A DNA stretch of 64,000 nt from Rhodocyclaceae bacterium (GCA_020445745.1 JAGRGB010000079.1:1-64000), one strand, 5' to 3'; counted from the first letter of the stretch, positions 26,678 through 35,891 are shown. A program made the numbers and translations. The notes: a model not told the origin generated them from the letters alone.

Positions 26678-27583
26678 TCACTGGTGCAGGGCATCGGCCA
26701 GGGTCTCGAGATTGTGGGTCATCATCTGCAGATAGGTCGAGGCGTCGCCACCTGCCGGCGACAGGGAATCCGAATACAGGGTGCCGCCGATGCGGGCTCC
26801 GGTTTCACGCTGGATCTGCTCGACCAGCCGGGTGTCGGCGATGTTCTCGACGAAGGCAGCCGAGATGTGTTGCTCGCGGATCTGTCGGATCAGCGCCGCG
26901 AGGCCCGCCGCCGACGGGTGTGACCCGCTCGAGCGGCCGACCGGCGCGACGAACGTCAGGCCATAGGCACGACCGAGGTAGCCGAAGGCGTCGTGGGACG
27001 TGACGACCCGGCGCCGCGCCTCGGGCACCGTCGCGAAGCGCGCGCGGAAACGAATGTCCAGTGCTTCGAGGCGCGTCGCGTAGGTCCGGTAGCGGCTCAG
27101 GTAGGCGGGGGCACCGTCGAGGTCCGCCCTTGCGAGCGCCAGCGCGATGTTCCGCGCATAGATCCGGGCATTGGACAGATCCTGCCAGGCGTGGGGGTCG
27201 AGTCCATGCCCCTCCTGATCGTCGTCCGCGTTGTCGGACGACCGGCCGCTGCCCTCGATCAGGCGGGCGCCATCGCTCGCGACTACCAGATCGCCACGGT
27301 GCCGGGTGGATTCGAGCAGCCGCTCGATCCAGCCTTCGAAGCCGAGGCCGTTGATGACGACCAGGTCGGCATCGGCGATCGCCCGTGCGTCGGCCGGACT
27401 CGGCTGGTAGGCATGGGCGTCGCCTCCGGGCTGGATCAGGCTGCGCACATCGACGCGCTCACCGCCGATCTCGCGACACAGGTCGGCGAGGATGCTGAAG
27501 CTCGCCACCACCTGCAATCGCTCGGCATGGACCGGCAGAGACAGCAGCAGACACAGCAGCAGCGAACTCAGCAGGCGCGGCAT
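26678..27583 (-). CDS. znuA: zinc ABC transporter, periplasmic binding protein
   Basis: 301 residues: signal peptide (about 1-20, LSLPVHAER), then a cluster A-I solute-binding protein. Metal ligands are inferred at His57 (GGDAHAYQPSP), His in LDPHAWQD, His in SHDAFGYLGR and the late Asp in TLYSDSLSP. A short acidic/His loop (NADDDQEGHG) replaces the long His-rich loop of classical ZnuA. It captures metal and delivers it to ZnuB. Zinc is preferred over manganese because the operon starts with a Zur-type regulator. The ATG is 4 bases after the znuB stop. Confidence 0.88.
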   Translation of the reverse strand: MPRLLSSLLLCLLLSLPVHAERLQVVASFSILADLCREIGGERVDVRSLIQPGGDAHAYQPSPADARAIADADLVVINGLGFEGWIERLLESTRHRGDLVVASDGARLIEGSGRSSDNADDDQEGHGLDPHAWQDLSNARIYARNIALALARADLDGAPAYLSRYRTYATRLEALDIRFRARFATVPEARRRVVTSHDAFGYLGRAYGLTFVAPVGRSSGSHPSAAGLAALIRQIREQHISAAFVENIADTRLVEQIQRETGARIGGTLYSDSLSPAGGDASTYLQMMTHNLETLADALHQ

Positions 27584-27587
27584 CGGC

Positions 27588-28457
27588 TCAGGAGGTGTAG
27601 TGCCAGCGTGGCTTCAGGCGGCGTGCCAGACCACCGACCGGGCTTGCCATCAGCGACAGCAGATAGAGGACACCCAGGGAAAGTACGATCGCGGGCCCGG
27701 ACGGCAAGCCGACGTGAAAGGACAGCAGCAGGCCGGTCACGGTGCCGAGCACGGCACAGGCCAGGGCCGATGTCAGCATCGGCACCAGATCCTGGTGCCA
27801 CAGCCGGGCACAGGCCGCCGGCAGGATCATCATGCCGACCGCCATCAGCGTGCCGAGGGCATGGAAACCGGCCACCAGGTTCAGTACCAGCAGCACGAGG
27901 AAGCCGAAATGGGCAAGGGGACTGGCACGGCTGACGCTTCTCAGGAAGGCAGGATCTACGCACTCGAGGACCAGCGCGCGATACCCCAGCGCCAGGGCCA
28001 GCATGGTCAGCGTGGAAATCGCGGCGAGCAGCAGCAGGGTCGCGTCGTCGAGGGCCAGCACGTTGCCGAACAGCACGTTCATCAGATCGACGCTGCTGCC
28101 GGACAAGGAAATGATCATCACGCCGGCCGCCAGCGAGATCAGATACACCGCCGACAGGCTGGCGTCCTCGCGCAGTTGGGTGACGCGGGCGACACCGCCG
28201 GCGAGCAGCGCCACAGCCAACCCGGCGACGAGGCCACCGCCCGTCATCGCCGGCAGCGACAGGCCGGCCAGCATGTAGCCGATCGCCGCTCCGGGAAGGA
28301 TCGCGTGGGCGATCGCGTCCCCGGCCAGGCTCATGTTCCGCAGCATCAGGAAGACGCCGATCGGCGCGGCACCGAGCGACAGCGCGAGACCGCCGGCGAG
28401 CGCGCGTCGCATGAAGGCGAATTCGACGAAGGGGTCGATCAGCCAGTTGTCGATCAC
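27588..28457 (-). CDS. znuB: zinc ABC transporter, membrane permease
   Basis: 289 residues with eight or so transmembrane helices and the ABC-3 family pattern (SLGAAPIGVFLMLRNMSLAGDAIAHAILPGAAIGYML; NVLFGNVLAL; ALGTLMAVGMMILPAACARLW). It forms the membrane channel for ZnuA-delivered metal. The GTG at 28457 overlaps the znuC stop as GTGA. Upstream in-frame residues (to 28481) are not family-like. Confidence 0.9.
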   Translation of the reverse strand: MIDNWLIDPFVEFAFMRRALAGGLALSLGAAPIGVFLMLRNMSLAGDAIAHAILPGAAIGYMLAGLSLPAMTGGGLVAGLAVALLAGGVARVTQLREDASLSAVYLISLAAGVMIISLSGSSVDLMNVLFGNVLALDDATLLLLAAISTLTMLALALGYRALVLECVDPAFLRSVSRASPLAHFGFLVLLVLNLVAGFHALGTLMAVGMMILPAACARLWHQDLVPMLTSALACAVLGTVTGLLLSFHVGLPSGPAIVLSLGVLYLLSLMASPVGGLARRLKPRWHYTS

Positions 28458-29206
28458 GCCGCCTCCGCGTGACGGTGGCAAACCGCCGCGTGCCCGTCGA
28501 AGGCCTTTGCGAGACGCCGCGCATGCGCCAGATTGGCGGGCGACAGGACGTCACGGACCGGCCCCCTGGCGATCGCCTCGCGCGCCAGCAGCAGGGCTTC
28601 CGGGTAATGGCTGCGCACGTGTTCGAGATCGTGCAGGACCGCGATCACGGTGCGACCCTCGCGGTGCCATCGTCCGACCAGCTCCGCCATGTCGTCGACG
28701 GTCTGCGCGTCGATCGCGGTGTAGGGTTCGTCGAGCAGGATCAGCGGCGCGTCCTGCAGCAGCAGCCGGGCGAACCTCGCCCGCTGCAGCTGACCGCCGG
28801 ACAAGGTGCCTATCGGTCGCCGTTCGAAGCCGGTCAGGCCGACCTGGGCCAGCGCCTCCTCGAGCCGCCGGCGGCCGCTGAGGCCGAGACCTCCGAACAG
28901 GCCCAGTCGACGCCACAGTCCCATCGCGACGAGGTCGAACACCGAAATCGGAAAGGTCGGGTCGAGGGCTGTCTGCTGCGGCAGGTACGCGAAGCCCCCG
29001 GGCGCCGGATCGCGGCGCCGGATCTTGCCCTCGATCGGCCGCAGTTCGCCGGCAATCGACTTCAACAGCGTCGACTTGCCGGCTCCGTTGGGGCCGATCA
29101 GTGCCAGCAGCGTGCCCTGCGCGACTTCACCGTGCAGGTGATGGACCACCGGGTGGTGATCGTATCCCAGGGTCAGGTTGTCGAAGGTCAGCATCGGCTC
29201 GCTCAT
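28454..29206 (-). CDS. znuC: zinc ABC transporter, ATP-binding protein
   Basis: 250 residues with Walker A (GPNGAGKST), Q-loop (LPQQTALD), signature (LSGGQLQRARFARLL), Walker B (LILLDEPYTAID) and H-loop (VLHDLEHV). It powers the ZnuB channel. The ATG at 29206 overlaps the stop of the 53-residue gene as ATGA, and its own stop overlaps znuB as GTGA. A longer frame up to 29413 lies within zur and is not expected to be used. Confidence 0.92.
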   Translation of the reverse strand: MSEPMLTFDNLTLGYDHHPVVHHLHGEVAQGTLLALIGPNGAGKSTLLKSIAGELRPIEGKIRRRDPAPGGFAYLPQQTALDPTFPISVFDLVAMGLWRRLGLFGGLGLSGRRRLEEALAQVGLTGFERRPIGTLSGGQLQRARFARLLLQDAPLILLDEPYTAIDAQTVDDMAELVGRWHREGRTVIAVLHDLEHVRSHYPEALLLAREAIARGPVRDVLSPANLAHARRLAKAFDGHAAVCHRHAEAA

Positions 29207-29364
29207 CGCAGGGCCCATAGCGTCGTGAGCCATACCAGGCCGACGCCGGCCGCCGCCAGCGCGAGTCGGTGACCGACGCTCGCACACAGCAGCGACGGGG
29301 CGCTCCGGCCTTTGCGGGTGCCGGATGGCGACCGCCGGGAGGTGTCGACCGATACCGGCTTCAT
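29203..29364 (-). CDS. 53-residue membrane protein inside the zinc operon
   Basis: Basic N-terminus (about 1-27, rich in Arg, Ser, Lys) followed by one hydrophobic helix (LALAAAGVGLVWLTTLWAL). The ATG at 29364 overlaps the zur stop (ATGA) and its TGA overlaps the znuC start (ATGA), so translation is locked into the operon. The tight coupling on both sides argues for a real gene. No family is recognised. A role at the zinc transporter is inference from position only. Confidence 0.6.
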   Translation of the reverse strand: MKPVSVDTSRRSPSGTRKGRSAPSLLCASVGHRLALAAAGVGLVWLTTLWALR

Positions 29365-29828
29365 GATGCAATCTTGTTGCGATTGGATTCGGTCGCCGAA
29401 GGCAATGGACCATGGCAGTTGGGGCAGACGCCGTGGAAGCTCAATTCGGCGCGCCCGAGCCGGAAGCCAGTCGGCAGGGTTGCCGCGATCGCCGGTTGCA
29501 GCGACTCCAGGCAGAATACGCGGCCGCACTGGTCGCAGTGGAAATGGGCGTGCTGGTGGCCTTCGTCGCCAACCGCGTTGAAGCGCCAGGCGCGGTCCGG
29601 CCCGGCTACCTTGTGGGCCAGTTCGTGGCTTACCAGCCAGTCCAGGGTGCGATACAAGGTCACCCGGTCGTGGCCGACGCCGCGGGCGTCCAGGGCGGCG
29701 CCGATTTCGTCGTGGCTGATCGGCCGACCGGCCTCGAACAGTACCGCGAGCACCGCGGTGCGGGTACGGGTGACGCGTCCGCCGCAGGCGGCTATCAGGC
29801 TGGCGGGATCTCGATGGGTCTGGGGCAC
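29361..29828 (-). CDS. zur: Fur-family zinc uptake regulator
   Basis: 155 residues. Winged helix (about 15-90) with RVTRTRTAVLAVLFEAGRPISHDEIGAAL and VTLYRTLDWLV, then a dimer/metal domain with HAHFHCDQCGRVFC and a C-terminal CPNC pair, which together form the structural zinc site. Among Fur paralogues the location upstream of znuCBA makes Zur the best call. It would repress this operon when zinc is sufficient. First gene of the operon; a palindrome 21 bases upstream is a candidate autoregulatory box. Confidence 0.88.
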   Translation of the reverse strand: MPQTHRDPASLIAACGGRVTRTRTAVLAVLFEAGRPISHDEIGAALDARGVGHDRVTLYRTLDWLVSHELAHKVAGPDRAWRFNAVGDEGHQHAHFHCDQCGRVFCLESLQPAIAATLPTGFRLGRAELSFHGVCPNCHGPLPSATESNRNKIAS

Positions 29829-29848
29829 GGGATGCGGCGCGGCAACTT

Positions 29849-29867
29849 AATGCAACATTGTAGCGTT
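29849..29867 (-). promoter_or_regulatory. candidate Zur box
   Basis: AATGCAACATTGTAGCGTT is a 9-1-9 imperfect palindrome (7 of 9 positions matched), 21 bases before the zur ATG. It resembles Zur sites of the AATGTTATA..ATAACATT type. Confidence 0.45.
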
Positions 29868-29915
29868 TGCGGCTCCCGGACTCAAGCCGGCCATCCCTCG
29901 CGCCCGGCCGCGCCC

Positions 29916-32900
29916 TCAGGCAGTCGCCTGCCAGCGCCTCATCAGCGGTTGCGCGTCGACGCAATAGGCCTCGAAATCCGCGGCCGACAGCGGCTGGCTG
30001 AACAGGTAGCCCTGGACGCTGTAGCAGCCCCAGTCGTGCAGCCGCCGCAGATGTTCGTCGGTCTCGACGCCCTCCGCGATCACTTCCAGGTTGAGGGTAT
30101 GGGCCAGTGAGATCACCGCCCGCACGATGGCGGCATCGTTGGCATCGTGACTGAGATCCTGGATGAAGCTCTGGTCCACCTTGAGCCGGTCGATGGCGAA
30201 GCGCCGCAGATAGGCGAGGCTCGAGTAACCGGTTCCGAAGTCGTCGATCGCCAGCTGGACGCCGAGTCCGGACAGTTCCGCGAGCAGGCGTGCGGCATCT
30301 TCGGGCTGTTCCATCAGCATGCTTTCGGTGATCTCGAGTTCGAGCAGATCCGGTCGCAGGCCGGACGCCGCGAGGGCCGACTCGACGGTCTCGAGCAGGT
30401 TGCCGGCGCTGAACTGGCGAGCCGAGATGTTGACGCCGACGCGTACCGGGTGGGGCAGGGTGTGCTGCCACCCGGCCGCTCGCTGGCAGGCCTCGCGCAT
30501 CACGAATTCGCCGAGCGGGACGATCAGCCCGCTGTCTTCCGCGACCGGCACGAAGCGGGATGGCGAGATCATGCCCTGGGTCGGGTGCAGCCACCGCACC
30601 AGCGCCTCGGTGCCGACGATCCGGCCGCTGCGGGTATCGATCTGTGGCTGGTATTGCACGATGAACTCGTTTTGCTCGAGGCCGCGCCGCATGTCGTTTT
30701 CGAGCTGGACCCTCTCGGTGACGACGGCGTTGAGCGAGGCGGTGTAGAACTGGAAGTTGTTCCGCCCCAGTTCCTTGGCGTGGTACATCGCCGTATCGGC
30801 ATTGCGCAGCAGGGTGTCGGCGTCGACCCCGTCGTCCGGATAGATGCTGATGCCGACACTGGCGGTGACCTGGAAGGCCTGGCTGCGCAGGGTCATCGGC
30901 GCCGTGATCGTCGACAGGATGCGTTCCGCGACCAGCGATGCCTGCTCGGAATGGCGTATCGCTGGCAGCACCACGACGAACTCGTCGCCGCCGAGACGGG
31001 CGATGGTCTCGCCTTCGCGTATCACGACGGAGAGGCGCTGAGCGATCTCCTTGAGCAGCGCGTCGCCGAAATCGTGGCCGAGGGAATCATTGATCAGCTT
31101 GAAGCGATCCAGATCGAAGAACAGGATCGCGACATTCAGGGTGTCGCGCCTGGCGGCCGACAAGGCCTGGTTGAGACGGTCCTGCAGCAGCAGCCGGTTG
31201 GGCAGTCCGGTCAACGCATCGTGGTGGGCGAGGAAGTGGATCCGCGCCTCGGCCTCCTTGCGGGCGCTGATGTCGAAGAAGCTGGCGATATAGTTGCGAA
31301 TCCGGCCATCGCCGTCGGCGACCGCGGTGATCGTCATCCACTGGGGATAGACCTCGCCGTTCTTGCGGCGATTCCAGATCTCGCCGGTCCACTGGCCGTC
31401 GCGCGCCAGATCCTCTCGCATGAGTCGATAGAACTCGTCCGCATGCTGTCCCGAGCGCAGCATGCTCGGCCGGTTGCCGATCAGTTCGGACGGGCTGTAG
31501 CCGGTGATCGGCTCGCACGCCGCGTTGGCGGAGATGACGCGTTCCCCGGCATCGGTGATCAGGATTCCTTCGGCGCTGTTCTCGAACACCGAGGCCGCCA
31601 GCCGCAGGTCGCCCTCGAGTTGCTGGCGGTCGAGTTCCATCGCCGCGCGATCGGCAAAGATCGAGATCAATTGGGCGAGCTCGGGCTGGCTGGTGAGATC
31701 GCGCTCGGCGAGCACCATCAGTGTGCCGACGCCGTTGCCGCGGCTGTCGCGTAGGGTTGCGCCGAGGAATGTCTGGGGCGGCCGATCGGCGTCCAGCGGG
31801 CCTGGCGTGGCACCGGCCTCGATGTGGTCGGCGAGCACCCCCCGCCGGCAGGACAACAGCTTCTCGCAGGGGGTGCCGGCGGCCGGATAGCTGAAGTTTT
31901 CGCGAAACGCGTTGTTCGACCAGATCGCCAGGCTGTGCATCGTCTTGCCGTCGCCCGAATTGCGCGACACCAATGCATGTTCGACATCGAGCGTGCGGGC
32001 GATGTGAAGTACCAGCGAACGGAAGAACCCTTCGCCGGACTGGCGCGCGGTCGCCGCCACCAGTCCGCGCATCGCGTCCTGGCCACGCCTCATGTCCGAG
32101 ATGTCTCGCGCGATGCCGCGCAGGCCGAGCAGGCTGCCGTCTTCGCCGTATTCCTTGGTCAGCGACCACAGGACGCGCCTGACCGCGCCGCCACTGGCGA
32201 CCAGACGGTTCTCCAGGCTGAGCTGCGCGTCGCCTGCCTTCATCCACTGGGTAAGGCGGCGGCGGGTGAATGACCGGTCGTCACGGTGCACGACGTCGAG
32301 CAAGGGCATGCCGGCGCAGGCCGCCGGGTCACGTTCGAGAAGTTTGTTGGTGGCGGGGTTGCAGAACTGCATGACGAGCCCGGTATCGAACTGCACGATC
32401 AGGTCGTCGATACCGTCCACCAGGGCGCGATAACGGTCCTCGGTTGCCGCCAATGCCCGTTCGCGCGACACGATCGAGGTCACCATCCGCCGCATCGCAT
32501 CGCCCAGGCGGTCGAGTTCCGGCCACGGCGTCGAGGGTGGCGCCAGGTCGTAGTCACCCTGTGAAACCTTGACCGCGTGGCCTACCAGCGCGTCGAGGGG
32601 TTCGCCGAGGTGCCGTGACAGGCGTGAGGCCAGCGTCCAGCTGAGCAGCCCGATCGCCATCACCGCCAGCACGATGACCGCGCTTGCGCGATCGATCTGG
32701 CCCTGGCTGTGGTCGCTCGGCTGGGCGACGATGGCGACCCAGCCGGGACCCTCGACACGGCTGGCGGTGCCCTGGTAGCGCTTGCCGCCCATTTCGAAGC
32801 CGTGCGAGTCGCGATTGCCGGCACGACCGTCCCGGACCACCGAGAGATGGCTGAGATTGACCTGTTGCAGGCCCATAGCCGGATCCGGATGGGCCACCAC

Positions 32901-33518
32901 CTGTCCCCGACGGTCGACGATCACCACCAGCAGATGGCCGCTGGCACTGACCCGCTGGGCGAATTCGGAGAGCCGGTGAAGCCCGATTTCGCCCACCAGT
33001 ACCTGCTGGCCGACGGGTACCGCGATGGCGACGGTGATTCGTCCGACCAGCGCCGACAGATGGGTGTCGGACCATACCGCCTCGCCGTAGCTGCGGGCCG
33101 ACTGGACGTGCTCCCAGCCGGAGACATCGAGGTCCCGCAGTTCGCTGGCGCTGCCGGGCTGGTCGTCGCCGGAGATGATGCCGGCGATCACGCGGTTGTC
33201 GGCTCCGGCCAGATACAGCGCCTCGAAGCTCAGGTTCGAAAGTACCGCGGCCCGCAGCAACTGCTCGACTTCGTCGCTGGCGGCCGGCGGCGGCAGGTGC
33301 TCGGCAAGCCGCGTCAGCTCCCGCACGGGATCGTGCAGGAGCTGGTTGACCTCGGCGACGACGGCATCCGCGAAGGCCCGGTTCTCGACGTCGAGATCCT
33401 CCTGGATGGTGGCCAGCAGGATCGCTCCGAGCGCCGCGGAGACCGAGATCGCCGGCACCAGCGAGAGCCAGGCGAGGTGCCTCAGCAGCCAGCCGCGAAT
33501 CGTGTTGCCGCGCGTCAC
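29916..33518 (-). CDS. multi-domain c-di-GMP enzyme (dCache-HAMP-PAS-GAF-PAS-GGDEF-EAL)
   Basis: 1200 residues. TM1 (about 14-36), periplasmic double-Cache domain (about 45-275), TM2 (about 278-298), HAMP (300-355), PAS (360-480), GAF (490-635), PAS (640-755), GGDEF (760-925, intact GGDEF at 843-847) and EAL (940-1195, intact EAL at 971-973, plus DDFGTGYSSL and KVDQSFI). Both synthase and phosphodiesterase active sites look intact, so output may switch with the signal. The GTG start at 33518 overlaps the stop of the ligand-binding lipoprotein gene by 4 bases (GTGA); the longer open frame further upstream is a shadow of that gene. Confidence 0.93.
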   Translation of the reverse strand: MTRGNTIRGWLLRHLAWLSLVPAISVSAALGAILLATIQEDLDVENRAFADAVVAEVNQLLHDPVRELTRLAEHLPPPAASDEVEQLLRAAVLSNLSFEALYLAGADNRVIAGIISGDDQPGSASELRDLDVSGWEHVQSARSYGEAVWSDTHLSALVGRITVAIAVPVGQQVLVGEIGLHRLSEFAQRVSASGHLLVVIVDRRGQVVAHPDPAMGLQQVNLSHLSVVRDGRAGNRDSHGFEMGGKRYQGTASRVEGPGWVAIVAQPSDHSQGQIDRASAVIVLAVMAIGLLSWTLASRLSRHLGEPLDALVGHAVKVSQGDYDLAPPSTPWPELDRLGDAMRRMVTSIVSRERALAATEDRYRALVDGIDDLIVQFDTGLVMQFCNPATNKLLERDPAACAGMPLLDVVHRDDRSFTRRRLTQWMKAGDAQLSLENRLVASGGAVRRVLWSLTKEYGEDGSLLGLRGIARDISDMRRGQDAMRGLVAATARQSGEGFFRSLVLHIARTLDVEHALVSRNSGDGKTMHSLAIWSNNAFRENFSYPAAGTPCEKLLSCRRGVLADHIEAGATPGPLDADRPPQTFLGATLRDSRGNGVGTLMVLAERDLTSQPELAQLISIFADRAAMELDRQQLEGDLRLAASVFENSAEGILITDAGERVISANAACEPITGYSPSELIGNRPSMLRSGQHADEFYRLMREDLARDGQWTGEIWNRRKNGEVYPQWMTITAVADGDGRIRNYIASFFDISARKEAEARIHFLAHHDALTGLPNRLLLQDRLNQALSAARRDTLNVAILFFDLDRFKLINDSLGHDFGDALLKEIAQRLSVVIREGETIARLGGDEFVVVLPAIRHSEQASLVAERILSTITAPMTLRSQAFQVTASVGISIYPDDGVDADTLLRNADTAMYHAKELGRNNFQFYTASLNAVVTERVQLENDMRRGLEQNEFIVQYQPQIDTRSGRIVGTEALVRWLHPTQGMISPSRFVPVAEDSGLIVPLGEFVMREACQRAAGWQHTLPHPVRVGVNISARQFSAGNLLETVESALAASGLRPDLLELEITESMLMEQPEDAARLLAELSGLGVQLAIDDFGTGYSSLAYLRRFAIDRLKVDQSFIQDLSHDANDAAIVRAVISLAHTLNLEVIAEGVETDEHLRRLHDWGCYSVQGYLFSQPLSAADFEAYCVDAQPLMRRWQATA

Positions 33519-34705
33519 GGTGGTGGCGGGGCCGGTTCGAACCGGCCGTTCCTGACGGTAAGGATCCGCGGCTGGCGCTGGCCGTCGCCGAAGCGGTCCA
33601 TCGCGAACGCTCCCTGTGCGGCCGACCCTGTCGCGGTGGCACGCAGGCGCTCGCGCAGGCTCTGGTCGGGACGCTGCTCGGCGATGGCGTTCATCAGCGT
33701 GTTGGCCGCGTCGAAGCCGGTCAGGCCTGCCGAGCCGGGTGCCCGGCCGAAGCGCGCCAGGTAGTCCCTCCGGAACGCGACATAGCTCGGCGTGGTATCG
33801 GACTCGTCGACAAAGCTCGCCACCACCATGCCCTCCACCGCGCGACCGCCGATCTCGGTCAGGCGTGCGGTCGCTGCCCACTCGGATGCGGCCAACTGGA
33901 TATCGGGATCGAGCTTGCGAACCTGCTGGGCGATCAGCGCCGCATCGAGCGAGTTCGCCACGATCAGGATGCCGTCGGGCGACTCGGCCAGCAGGCGCCG
34001 CGCCGGCGTCAGGAAGTCGCGATGGGTGCCGGATTCGAAGGTCAGCACGATCGCCAGCTGGCGAGCTTCGGATTCGTAGGCGTGGCGAAAATCCTTTAGC
34101 CAACTGGCGGCATGGGCGGCGTTGGCGGCGTCGTAGATGACCGCGAGGCGGCTCAATCCGAGGGTCACGCCGAGATACTCGGCGACGCGTCGGGCAAAGG
34201 TTCGGGTCGGCGCGACGACGCGGAAGAAATGATCGTCGATGCCGGCCAGCGCGTCGGTGGTCACGGTCGGGCTGAGCAGCACGATCCCCGCCGAATCCGC
34301 CTCTTCGGCGAGCGCCACGGCGATCGTGCTGGTCATCGGTCCGATCACGCTGCGGCAGCCGGCGGCGACGAGTTCGCGCAGCAGTCGGCGGGCGTGTTGC
34401 GGATCGCCGCCGTCGTCCCGCACCAGGAACTCGATCGGTCTGCCGCGGATTCCACCCGCGAGATTGCGCTGCTCCACCGCAAGCTGGGCACCATTGCGGC
34501 CACTGATGCCGAGGTCGGCACCGCGACCCGAGATTCCGCCGATGAAGCCGATGCGCACTGGCTCCGGCTCGGCGCATCCGGCGAGCACGAGTACGGCCGT
34601 GAGCCCGCCTGCCCAGCGCACGGCGACGCTGCGCAACAAATCGGACCTGCGCCTGCCGGGACTGTCGTCGCGGCGCGCAGGCGGGATTTTCGCTCGAATT
34701 CTCAT
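33515..34705 (-). CDS. LivJ-like substrate-binding lipoprotein
   Basis: 396 residues with a lipoprotein signal (LTAVLVLAGCAEPEP, lipid-modified Cys about 44). A type-I periplasmic binding protein follows, of the branched-chain amino acid/amide class (VRIGFIGGISGRGADLGISGRNGAQLAVEQRN; IGPMTSTIAVALAEEA; GFDAANTLMNAI). No ABC permease or ATPase is nearby. Instead the gene is translationally coupled to a dCache c-di-GMP enzyme, so it more likely presents a ligand to that sensor than feeds a transporter. The ATG at 34705 gives a long basic N-terminus; a GTG a little further in could be the real start. Confidence 0.88.
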   Translation of the reverse strand: MRIRAKIPPARRDDSPGRRRSDLLRSVAVRWAGGLTAVLVLAGCAEPEPVRIGFIGGISGRGADLGISGRNGAQLAVEQRNLAGGIRGRPIEFLVRDDGGDPQHARRLLRELVAAGCRSVIGPMTSTIAVALAEEADSAGIVLLSPTVTTDALAGIDDHFFRVVAPTRTFARRVAEYLGVTLGLSRLAVIYDAANAAHAASWLKDFRHAYESEARQLAIVLTFESGTHRDFLTPARRLLAESPDGILIVANSLDAALIAQQVRKLDPDIQLAASEWAATARLTEIGGRAVEGMVVASFVDESDTTPSYVAFRRDYLARFGRAPGSAGLTGFDAANTLMNAIAEQRPDQSLRERLRATATGSAAQGAFAMDRFGDGQRQPRILTVRNGRFEPAPPPP

Positions 34706-34869
34706 CTCACCGTAAAGGCTGTCGGGGCGGCGCCGTTATCGGCAGGGCTCGCCCACTCGTGGCCCGCACCCGGCTGTGTGCTTATCGGCCGGCCGGGCAC
34801 ATTCTTCAGGGCACGATGACCGTCGGTGGCGGCGCGGGTGTTGCTTCCGACACAGACGAGGAGAAGAAG

Positions 34870-35580
34870 ATGAACAACCCGTTCAGTAAGGCGGCCCGCG
34901 GCGGCCTCGGTGCATTGATCGCGACGCTGATGATCCCCGGTGCGGCGCTCGCCGAACGACCGATGACGGTCGATGATGCCGGCACGCTGCCGCTCGGCGG
35001 CGCCAAGGTCGAGCTGGGATGGAGCAAGGACGATCACGTCAAGGGGTTCGAAGCGGCGGTCGGCTACGGTCCGATCGACAACGTCGAGGTCGAACTCAGC
35101 GTCGGTCGGGCCAAGGACGACGATGTCTCGCCCGACCAGACCTTCGAGGGGATAGGCGCGGCGGTCAAGTGGGTACCCCTGCAGCAGGAGACCGGCCCGT
35201 CGGTGGGCCTCAAGTTCGAATGGGGCCGGGAAGACGCCAGCGACGATGCCGACCTCGACGAGACGGCCGACGCCGTCGCGGTGATCGCGCTGTTCGGCTG
35301 GGGCTTGGAATCCGGCCAGACCCTGCACCTGAACCTGTCGCGGGAATGGGTCGAGGTCGACGACGAGACCGAGGCCGACAACGGCTGGGGCATCGGTACC
35401 GCCTACCCGGTGACGGACGAACTGGCCGTCACCGCGGAGGTGTTCGGCAGCCTCTACCATGCGCCGGACAAGGCGCTGGGACTGCGCTACGAGATCATCG
35501 AAGGGCTCAAGGTGTCGGGCGCGGCGGGTCGTGGCAGCGGTCGCAGCTTCGCCAACGTCGGCGTCGCCTGGGAATTCTGA
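34870..35580 (+). CDS. secreted acidic outer-membrane-type protein
   Basis: 236 residues with signal peptide (about 1-28, PGAALAER) and a mature part rich in Asp/Glu with amphipathic beta strands, ending VAWEF. The C-terminal Phe and strand pattern suggest a small outer-membrane barrel. Strongly acidic loops (DDASDDADLDET, EVDDETEAD) are notable and could bind cations. GAGGAGAAGAAG precedes the ATG at 34870. No close family is recognised. Confidence 0.75.
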   Translation: MNNPFSKAARGGLGALIATLMIPGAALAERPMTVDDAGTLPLGGAKVELGWSKDDHVKGFEAAVGYGPIDNVEVELSVGRAKDDDVSPDQTFEGIGAAVKWVPLQQETGPSVGLKFEWGREDASDDADLDETADAVAVIALFGWGLESGQTLHLNLSREWVEVDDETEADNGWGIGTAYPVTDELAVTAEVFGSLYHAPDKALGLRYEIIEGLKVSGAAGRGSGRSFANVGVAWEF

Positions 35581-35891
35581 GCGCCACGCCCGTGCTCGCG
35601 GGCGGACCCTCGGCGCGCCCCGGCGACGGGTCGCGGTAACTCCGCCGGCAGCTTGCCGACCGGGGCGCCCGGGGGTGATGAGGCGGGCGGCGAATCCCGC
35701 GGCACGGAGCGGTCCGGCGCGACCGGCCCCGCGGTCGGACCGGGCAACCTCGGTCGCCGGTCGCCCGCGACCGTCGTCGACGGAGATCCGCCCGACCCGA
35801 CGCCGGTAGCGAGCGCCCGAGCGGGCCGTCGCGATCGAGGGCGGGACACGATTCGAGACCGGCTCCGCGGCGGCCGGGGCGGGCCCGGTGC
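35581..35891. other. 311-base GC-rich intergenic stretch
   Basis: Very high GC, no supported gene or terminator. It should hold the promoter for the permease-kinase gene, but no hexamers are clear. Confidence 0.4.
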
